Part shown: positions 1 to 4,122 of the stretch, piece after piece
Position numbering within the stretch: position 1 is the first letter of the stretch
How the letters are laid out: the number at the start of each line of letters is the position of its first letter
Notes under the pieces: model-generated
What the model saw: only the letters and a program-made list of their open reading frames with translations
Told to the model about the DNA's origin: nothing
The model's database searches: none
Made by a program: the position numbers and the translations under genes
Assembly: GCA_031379885.1 (NCBI GenBank)
Contig: JANNFN010000159.1
Location: forward strand, 1 to 8,509
Direction of reading: 5' to 3'
Length of the DNA: 8,509 bases
Origin: Methylotenera_A sp031379885
GTDB taxonomy: Bacteria > Pseudomonadota > Gammaproteobacteria > Burkholderiales > Methylophilaceae

Positions 1-164
1 TTACCATCTGCTCCCATCAGTGCATTGCCTAATGGCTTCCAAAACACGCTGAAACCATATGCCATGCCAATAGATAAATGCACAGCCAAGGCGGCTGGCG
101 GCACTAACCAACGGTTAAAATTTGCGTTTGCGGTAATATATTCTTTTGATAAAAAACTTGCCAT
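1..164 (-). CDS. OFA-family MFS transporter, N-terminal fragment
   Basis: Reading the minus strand from the ATG at 164-162 gives an open frame to the window edge (54 codons). It starts MASFLSKEYITANANFN, continues RWLVPPAALAVHLSIGMAYG and then FSVFWKPLGNAL. The 'NRWLVPPAALA.HL.IGMAYGFSVFW' pattern is typical of the first cytoplasmic segment and first transmembrane helix of oxalate/formate antiporter-like (OFA) major facilitator proteins, which are inner-membrane carriers of small organic acids. The rest of the protein, normally 400-550 residues, lies outside the window, so the substrate cannot be judged. A G-run (complement of 169-173) lies four bases upstream of the ATG and may serve as ribosome binding site. 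The gene is divergent from phoB. The family call is from remembered similarity; a shorter MFS relative cannot be excluded. Confidence 0.75.
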   Translation of the reverse strand, partial: MASFLSKEYITANANFNRWLVPPAALAVHLSIGMAYGFSVFWKPLGNALMGADG

Positions 165-280
165 GCAGCCCCCAAAATATCATTATCGTTAGTTATAAAG
201 CAACAATTCCACATAGTGTTACAAAACACCAAAAATGGCAATTGCGTGTCATCATTCTATCTCAAAAAAACATTTTAATT

Positions 281-309
281 TTGTCATCAATGTGTCATAT
301 TAAAGTCAC
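281..309 (+). promoter_or_regulatory. Pho box (PhoB operator) upstream of phoB
   Basis: Three 7-base units lie at an exact 11-base period: TTGTCAT (281-287), GTGTCAT (292-298) and AAGTCAC (303-309), with AT-rich 4-base spacers CAAT and ATTA. This matches the known Pho box architecture of CTGTCAT-type direct repeats every 11 bases. The site lies 46 bases before the phoB start, in the same orientation, so it probably mediates autoregulation of phoBR. A further GTGTCAT at 246-252 is out of phase with these units and may be an auxiliary half-site or chance. A weak -10 candidate (TTACAA, 322-327) follows the last unit. Confidence 0.8.
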
Positions 310-355
310 AAAATTGCACCGTTACAAAACCAAAATAAAGTGATCAGGAAAAACA

Positions 356-1048
356 ATGCCAGCTAATATTTTAGTGATTGAAGACGAACCTGCAATACAA
401 GAACTACTTGCCTTAAATATCACGCAGGCAGGTCACAACGCCATGCGTGCGCTTAGCGTAGAACATGCACAGGAACTGCTGCGCAATACGCTGCCAGATT
501 TAATCTTGCTGGATTGGATGCTACCAGGCATGAGCGGTATTGAATACGCGCGCCGCCTTAAATCAGATAATCTGACTAAAGCAATCCCCATTATTATGCT
601 CACCGCGCGCGGCGACGAATACGACAAAGTACGGGGCTTAGAAGTGGGTGCTGACGATTACGTGACCAAGCCATTTAGTCCGCGCGAGTTAAATGCGCGT
701 ATTAAAGCAGTACTCCGCCGCCGTGCGCCACAAATGACAGATGATCCGATTGAAATACAAGGATTGCTTCTAGACCCTACCACGCATCGTGTGACAGGAA
801 ACAACGCTAATATTGATTTAGGGCCAACAGAGTTTAGGCTGTTACATTATTTTATGAGTAATGCGGAGCGCGTGCATAGTCGCAGCCAGTTGCTCGACAA
901 AGTATGGGGCGACCGCGTGTTTGTTGAGGACAGAACAGTCGACGTGCATATTAGACGCCTACGTAACGCACTTGCAGTATCGAATCACCAAGATTTAATT
1001 CAAACCGTGCGTGGATCGGGCTACCGTTTGTCAGCTCAAAATAATTAA
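356..1048 (+). CDS. phoB: Phosphate regulon response regulator PhoB
   Basis: This is the cytoplasmic DNA-binding response regulator of the phosphate-starvation two-component system, acting with PhoR encoded next door. At 230 residues it matches the usual PhoB length. The receiver domain (about 4-118) has the acidic pair D10/E11, phospho-acceptor D53 in 'LILLDWMLPGMSG', T83 in 'IIMLTARGD' and K105 in 'DYVTKPFSPREL'. The OmpR-type winged helix (about 128-228) contains 'GPTEFRLLHYFM', 'VWGDRVFVEDRTVDVHIRRL' and 'QTVRGSGYR', which closely follow the E. coli PhoB recognition helix. The ATG at 356 has an AGGA at 346-349. A Pho box upstream indicates autoregulation. The gene is followed after 85 AT-rich bases by phoR on the same strand. 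The PhoB identity rests on the recognition-helix match and on context. Confidence 0.95.
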   Translation: MPANILVIEDEPAIQELLALNITQAGHNAMRALSVEHAQELLRNTLPDLILLDWMLPGMSGIEYARRLKSDNLTKAIPIIMLTARGDEYDKVRGLEVGADDYVTKPFSPRELNARIKAVLRRRAPQMTDDPIEIQGLLLDPTTHRVTGNNANIDLGPTEFRLLHYFMSNAERVHSRSQLLDKVWGDRVFVEDRTVDVHIRRLRNALAVSNHQDLIQTVRGSGYRLSAQNN

Positions 1049-1062
1049 CTAGAATAATTAAC
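1040..1062 (+). repeat. Tandem 13-base repeat at the phoB 3' end
   Basis: AATAATTAAC occurs at 1040-1049 and again at 1053-1062, a 13-base period. The first copy contains the phoB stop codon TAA (1046-1048). It is a short AT-rich duplication in the phoB-phoR gap, probably replication slippage; no function is evident. Confidence 0.5.
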
Positions 1063-1100
1063 AGGCACAATTAATTTGGCTCAAGCAAACTAAAAGCTAT

Positions 1101-1114
1101 AATTAGGCCTAATT
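1101..1114. repeat. 14-base perfect palindrome between phoB and phoR
   Basis: AATTAGGCCTAATT is a perfect 14-base palindrome ending 19 bases before the phoR start codon. It lacks a loop and a following T-run, so it is not a classical terminator. It could be an operator or an RNA feature near the phoR translation start, or chance in AT-rich DNA. Confidence 0.4.
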
Positions 1115-1133
1115 TAATTTTAAAGCTTAATGT

Positions 1134-2462
1134 GTGCCTGATATCCGTTGGAAAGCTGCTTTATTTCTCAGCGCCCTAAGCGCTATCTGCCTATTCTTAT
1201 GGCTGGTAAGCACTGCTACAGTAGCATTATTGGTATTTTCTATCGGCCTTTTGCTTTACCTCATCAGCCATATTTTATGGCTACACAAATTACACCTGTG
1301 GTTTAAAAAACCCGCGTTAAAAGAAATTCCAGAGGGCTCTGGCGTTTGGGAAGAAGTATTTACCGCGCTATTACAATATGAGCGCAGCAACCAAGCTAAT
1401 CAAGCACAGTTAAGCTCGGCGCTGGAACGCTTTAACCTGACCGCCAATGCGATTCCAGATGGCCTAGTCATATTAAGCACTAGCAACGAAATTGAATGGT
1501 GCACTCCACATGCAGAAAACCAACTAGGGTTAGATTTAAACACAGATAAAAATCTGCCGATTGTGAACTTAGTAAGAGATAGTAATTTTATCGCCTATTT
1601 GTACAACGAAGACTATAGTGAGCCGTTCAAACTCAAGTCTTGGCGCAACCCAGAAATGATTTTCGAAATTCAACTGATTCCATTTGCGTCTAAACAAAAA
1701 CTATTGATTTGTCGCGACATGACGCAACTTGAAAAAGTAGATGCCATGCGCCGCGACTTTATTGCCAATGTGTCGCACGAACTACGCACACCGCTCACAG
1801 TTGTAGGAGGATTTTTAGAAACTCTAAGTGATATGGAAGGCGCAGTACCAGATGCGATAAAAAGTTATTTTGGCATGATGCAAGAGCAAACTGGCCGTAT
1901 GCGGCATATTATTGAGGATTTGCTCACACTTTCGACAATAGAAAGCAGCACGGAAGCACCTGAAGACAGCAAAATCGACATGGGCCATTTGTTAAAAACC
2001 TTACAAAGCGATGCGTTAGGTTTGAGCCAAAGTTTATATAAAACTCCACATAAAATCCACCTAGATGCCGACCCAACGCTCAACCTAAGCGGCTCGCAAG
2101 ATGAATTACGCAGCGCATTTAGCAATCTTGTCAGCAATGCTATTCGCTACACACCAAAAGACCGCGATATATTTATTACTTGGCATATCATCGATAATCA
2201 TCCTGTATTCTCAGTGCGCGACACCGGCATCGGCATTGAGCAACATCACATCGATAGGCTCACTGAACGCTTTTACCGCGTAGATCGTGGTCGTAGCCGC
2301 GAAACAGGCGGTACGGGCCTAGGGCTTTCCATCGTCAAACATATTTTAATTCGCCACCAAGCTAAGCTAGAAATCACCAGCGAAATTGGCGTTGGTAGCA
2401 CGTTTAGCGTAGTGTTTCCTAAATCGCGCGGCGTGCATAAAAAGATTACCAAGCAAGCATGA
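1134..2462 (+). CDS. phoR: Phosphate regulon sensor histidine kinase PhoR
   Basis: This is the inner-membrane sensor kinase that phosphorylates PhoB under phosphate limitation, normally gated by the Pst/PhoU system (not in this window). At 442 residues it is similar in length to E. coli PhoR. Domains in order: two hydrophobic segments near the N-terminus (about 8-50) with almost no periplasmic loop, typical of PhoR; a PAS-like region (about 95-200); a HisKA dimerisation domain with H215 in 'FIANVSHELRTPL'; and a HATPase domain with N box 'AFSNLVSNAIRYTP' (N331, N335), G1 box 'VRDTGIGI' (D363), F box 'ERFYRV' and G2 box 'GGTGLGLSIV'. The start must be the GTG at 1134, because an in-frame TAA lies at 1128-1130. 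No clear Shine-Dalgarno precedes it, suggesting weak or coupled translation. Its stop overlaps the next gene's ATG (ATGA). Confidence 0.94.
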   Translation: MPDIRWKAALFLSALSAICLFLWLVSTATVALLVFSIGLLLYLISHILWLHKLHLWFKKPALKEIPEGSGVWEEVFTALLQYERSNQANQAQLSSALERFNLTANAIPDGLVILSTSNEIEWCTPHAENQLGLDLNTDKNLPIVNLVRDSNFIAYLYNEDYSEPFKLKSWRNPEMIFEIQLIPFASKQKLLICRDMTQLEKVDAMRRDFIANVSHELRTPLTVVGGFLETLSDMEGAVPDAIKSYFGMMQEQTGRMRHIIEDLLTLSTIESSTEAPEDSKIDMGHLLKTLQSDALGLSQSLYKTPHKIHLDADPTLNLSGSQDELRSAFSNLVSNAIRYTPKDRDIFITWHIIDNHPVFSVRDTGIGIEQHHIDRLTERFYRVDRGRSRETGGTGLGLSIVKHILIRHQAKLEITSEIGVGSTFSVVFPKSRGVHKKITKQA

Positions 2463-3187
2463 GAGCCTCATCTAGGCTTGGATTATATGTCTTGGCTTGT
2501 AGCCTCTTTACCGCCTGCGCTGCAAACGCGCCGATTGAAGGAAAGCCCATCCCCGAGCGTGGCGATAGAAGCACTGCCAACCAATTGGGGAAAACCGATA
2601 TGGACCGCATGGCCGATGTAGAGGTTGAGGAAAATACAAAAAGCTTACGCAATTTAATGACTAAACTTTATAAACGCAACCCGCATGAGCTCCCCAAAAG
2701 CACTACTAGCTCAATAGAAAAAATGGTGGATTGGGTGTTTGACGGCGAATCGCAACATCACTTTCAGTTTAAAGATATAGATAACAAACAAGGTACAGAC
2801 GCTATTTTTTTGGCGTTTAATCCTGATTATCAGGGCGATCGAGTGCTACCTTTCATTGTTGGCCTACACACCATGCTACTTAAAGCGAACGGCAATAAAA
2901 CTGACTTTTATTTAACCGATAAAATCGAACCGCAAAGCGTTTACAACGTAGCGCGCAATATCGAAATCGCCGCCTGGAAGCTCTCGAACGCGCGCGATGC
3001 TAATGGAAACTTATACCTGCTTACCAACGAGATTAACGATAAAGACCGCAATTTAAGCTTTGAACGTGAATTTGGCAAAATGATAGGCCGCACCGATTTA
3101 TACGCCATCGCACTCGCAGAAAAATCTCAACGCATGATTTCGCGCGTGATGCATAGCCTCGCCACAGCAGTATTTTTACCGTTTTAA
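2459..3187 (+). CDS. Putative lipoprotein of unknown function in the phoBR operon
   Basis: This 242-residue protein is not recognised. It begins with a typical lipoprotein signal: basic MRASSR, a hydrophobic core 'LGLYVLACSLF', then a lipobox-like 'FTAC' with C20 as the likely lipidated cysteine. The mature part is soluble and mixed charged, with no further clear membrane span. Its C-terminal half carries motifs such as 'AIFLAFNPDYQGDRVLPFI', 'YNVARNIEIAAWKLSNARD' and 'EREFGKMIGRTDLYAIALA'. Its ATG overlaps the phoR stop (ATGA at 2459-2462), so translational coupling and co-transcription with phoBR are likely, and it should then follow PhoB control. A terminator-like hairpin follows 34 bases after the stop. 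Membrane anchoring (inner or outer) is inferred. Any phosphate-related role rests on operon position alone. Confidence 0.8.
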   Translation: MRASSRLGLYVLACSLFTACAANAPIEGKPIPERGDRSTANQLGKTDMDRMADVEVEENTKSLRNLMTKLYKRNPHELPKSTTSSIEKMVDWVFDGESQHHFQFKDIDNKQGTDAIFLAFNPDYQGDRVLPFIVGLHTMLLKANGNKTDFYLTDKIEPQSVYNVARNIEIAAWKLSNARDANGNLYLLTNEINDKDRNLSFEREFGKMIGRTDLYAIALAEKSQRMISRVMHSLATAVFLPF

Positions 3188-3221
3188 ATTGAAAAACACG
3201 TAATTCCATTGTAAAAACATA

Positions 3222-3258
3222 TGCCCTGAAAGCCAATACCCATGCGGCTTTCAGGGCA
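3222..3258. terminator. Hairpin after the phoBR-lipoprotein operon
   Basis: A perfect 13-bp stem (3222-3234 with 3246-3258; TGCCCTGAAAGCC and its complement) encloses an 11-base loop. It lies 34 bases after the lipoprotein stop and probably ends or stabilises the phoBR transcript. The plus-strand downstream sequence is only CTTATTT, not a strong T-run. On the minus strand the hairpin is followed by a short TTTTT tract (complement of 3213-3217). The first 28 bases recur almost unchanged inside roxA (7412-7439). Confidence 0.65.
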
Positions 3259-3261
3259 CTT

Positions 3262-3297
3262 ATTTAGAGTGGCATTCATGTGGTTTTGACTCTAAAT
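3262..3297. repeat. 9-bp inverted repeat / hairpin
   Basis: ATTTAGAGT (3262-3270) pairs perfectly with ACTCTAAAT (3289-3297) around an 18-base loop. It is packed directly between the terminator-like hairpin and the nested structured element, so the region forms a continuous chain of stems. Function unknown. Confidence 0.55.
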
Positions 3298-3426
3298 CCC
3301 CTTGCCGCGCCTTCGGCTTGAGCGGCAGATGCTAGGTGGCGAGGACTGTTTGAGGATTGAAAATCCGAGTTCCGCAGTCACCACGCAGATGCGGCGCTAA
3401 GACCGAAGGATAAAGCGGCAGCGGGG
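3298..3426. repeat. Nested multi-stem element, probably a dispersed repeat
   Basis: This gene-free element folds on paper into one long interrupted stem with successively nested pairs: CCCC/GGGG (3298-3301 with 3423-3426), TGCCGC/GCGGCA (3303-3308 with 3415-3420), CCTTCGG/CCGAAGG (3310-3316 with 3403-3409), AGCG/CGCT (3321-3324 with 3395-3398), GTGG/CCAC (3336-3339 with 3381-3384), GACTG/CAGTC (3344-3348 with 3375-3379) and an apical GGATT/AATCC (3354-3358 with 3362-3366). No convincing coding frame covers it. The stretch around 'GAGGATTGAAAATCCGAGTT' resembles non-coding repeats I recall from other betaproteobacterial and xanthomonad genomes, but no name can be given. It could be a mobile non-coding repeat or a structured RNA. 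Confidence 0.6.
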
Positions 3427-3440
3427 TGTCATTTGCTTTG

Positions 3441-3474
3441 GTTACTTTCCTTTGGACAAGCAAAGGAAAGTAAC
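3441..3474. repeat. Perfect 14-bp-stem hairpin
   Basis: GTTACTTTCCTTTG (3441-3454) and its exact complement (3461-3474) flank a 6-base loop GACAAG. A smaller CTCGC/GCGAG pair (3474-3478 with 3486-3490) abuts it. Similar 'TTTGGTTACTTTC...GAAAGTAAC' hairpins are, from memory, common in beta- and gammaproteobacterial intergenic DNA, often right beside the kind of nested element seen here, so this is probably its right end. The purine-rich 3' arm is not followed by a T-run, so simple termination is unlikely. Confidence 0.65.
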
Positions 3475-3596
3475 TCGCTAGTCGCGCGAGAGCGGCAATG
3501 GTTGCGTCTATACTTGCTATTAGTTAATATGCAGGAGTTGCAATTTGACCAAATGAATTTAAATAGTTTTTATGAAAAATATCATCAATCAAAATA

Positions 3597-3628
3597 TTAA
3601 TATAGAGACCTATAGGTCTCTATATTAA
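3597..3628. repeat. Perfect 32-bp palindrome next to the cassette boundary
   Basis: The 16 bases TTAATATAGAGACCTA (3597-3612) are followed immediately by their exact complement (3613-3628) with no spacer. The palindrome lies two bases before the GTTAGGG core-like site (3631-3637). It could be an operator of a dimeric regulator, a cruciform-prone insertion target, or the stem of a transcript ending before the cassette. There is no T-run after it. Confidence 0.7.
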
Positions 3629-3642
3629 CTGTTAGGGTGCAT

Positions 3643-4074
3643 ATGGAGCGTACATCTGTTGCCTTATTCAAAGTTTGCTTGGTGGCCTACGCACTCTTGG
3701 CGATCGGGATTGCCGTCAAGGTCCTGGTGACTGGTTTCGGGCCATTGCCGGAACCGGCACTTGCCTACCTTACTTGGTGGAGTCAGCAACCCCAATCTGA
3801 TCTTGAACGCGCCTTAGGCTGGATTGGAACCTTTGCGCTTGCCATTTCGGTCATCTCAGCGCTGGCAATGATTAACTATGCACGTTGGGCGCGCGCCCTC
3901 TTTGCTGCGTGTATCGCGGTCATGATTGCCAGCGAGCCATTTATGGACTTTCCCGTCCTGAAAAGCCCTACCGAATATCTACTCGATACGCTTCTTGGAG
4001 TGTTCACGGGGAGTATCATCGTCTTTGCGTACTGGTCTAGGGTATCTGATGGGTTCGCGAAAAAGGCACCCTAA
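3643..4074 (+). CDS. Small four-helix membrane protein, cassette-borne, unknown function
   Basis: The product has 143 residues from the ATG at 3643. The in-frame GTG at 3637 would add two residues, but the ATG is preferred because AGGG (3634-3637) is suitably placed as its ribosome binding site, as often seen in integron cassettes. Numbered from the ATG, hydrophobic segments lie at about 6-30 ('LFKVCLVAYALLAIGIAVKV'), 57-80 ('LGWIGTFALAISVISALAMI'), 84-101 and 111-134 ('LLGVFTGSIIVFAYW'), so it is probably an inner-membrane protein with four helices. I do not recognise a named family. Base composition is GC-richer than the neighbours, suggesting transfer. The stop codon overlaps the attC-like left core site. 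It stands alone, convergent with the minus-strand oxidoreductase, and may lack its own strong promoter. A real gene is likely; the function is open. Confidence 0.75.
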   Translation: MERTSVALFKVCLVAYALLAIGIAVKVLVTGFGPLPEPALAYLTWWSQQPQSDLERALGWIGTFALAISVISALAMINYARWARALFAACIAVMIASEPFMDFPVLKSPTEYLLDTLLGVFTGSIIVFAYWSRVSDGFAKKAP

Positions 4075-4122
4075 CCCGGCGTTCGGGCGGGGCGCCGCAA
4101 AAGCACGTCACTGAGCTCAACT
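4066..4122 (+). other. attC-like recombination site, apparently truncated
   Basis: Left core CCCTAAC (4069-4075) is followed after CCGGC by GTTCGGGCGGGG, then CTCAACTC (4117-4124) near the far side. In known attC sites a left GTTCG... block pairs with a right ...CAAC block, leaving an unpaired C. Here GTTCGGGC against the complement of GCTCAAC fits with one extrahelical C and one mismatch, so both half-sites may be represented. The terminal GTTRRRY is missing, and the next bases are already the 3' end of the oxidoreductase gene. The central part pairs poorly. Suggestive rather than proven. Confidence 0.45.

Larger units (their letters stand above)
3632..4122 (+). mobile_element. Putative single integron-type gene cassette, degenerate right end
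   Basis: The inverted 10-mers GTTAGGGTGC (3631-3640) and GCACCCTAAC (4066-4075) bracket one compact gene. Integron cassettes begin within a GTTRRRY core site and end with an attC whose left core is RYYYAAC. Here GTTAGGG and CCCTAAC are perfectly complementary and differ from the consensus at one matching outer position each. The gene fills the unit almost completely: its start lies 11 bases after the putative cut (G3631/T3632) and its stop TAA sits inside the left core. Counted GC over 3661-3780 is 57%, visibly higher than the flanking genes. No intI, attI or second cassette is in the window, and no right core GTTRRRY is found before the neighbouring gene ends at 4123. The right side is therefore taken as truncated or decayed and the end coordinate is approximate. 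Confidence 0.55.

Noticed and set aside
218..330. GTTACAAAAC occurs twice (218-227 and 321-330), flanking the Pho box.
   Set aside because: A ten-base AT-rich direct repeat in promoter DNA is weak on its own. It could be a regulator site, but no known consensus was matched.
146..343. A 65-codon plus-strand frame across the phoB promoter region.
   Set aside because: It overlaps the transporter start on the other strand and the Pho box, is AT-driven, and has no ribosome binding site.
1865..2137. A 90-codon minus-strand frame within phoR (and similar frames inside phoB, the oxidoreductase and roxA).
   Set aside because: These are opposite-strand or shifted-frame shadows of strongly supported genes, with no motif of their own.
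3529..3600. A 23-codon frame starting ATGCAGGAG and ending inside the 32-bp palindrome.
   Set aside because: It is very short, has no ribosome binding site and no recognisable motif. It could be a leader or a gene remnant, but nothing supports coding.
3188..3636. CRISPR array or insertion-sequence ends in the gene-free, repeat-rich stretch.
   Set aside because: The stems differ from one another, have no regular spacing or spacers, and there is no transposase or target duplication.
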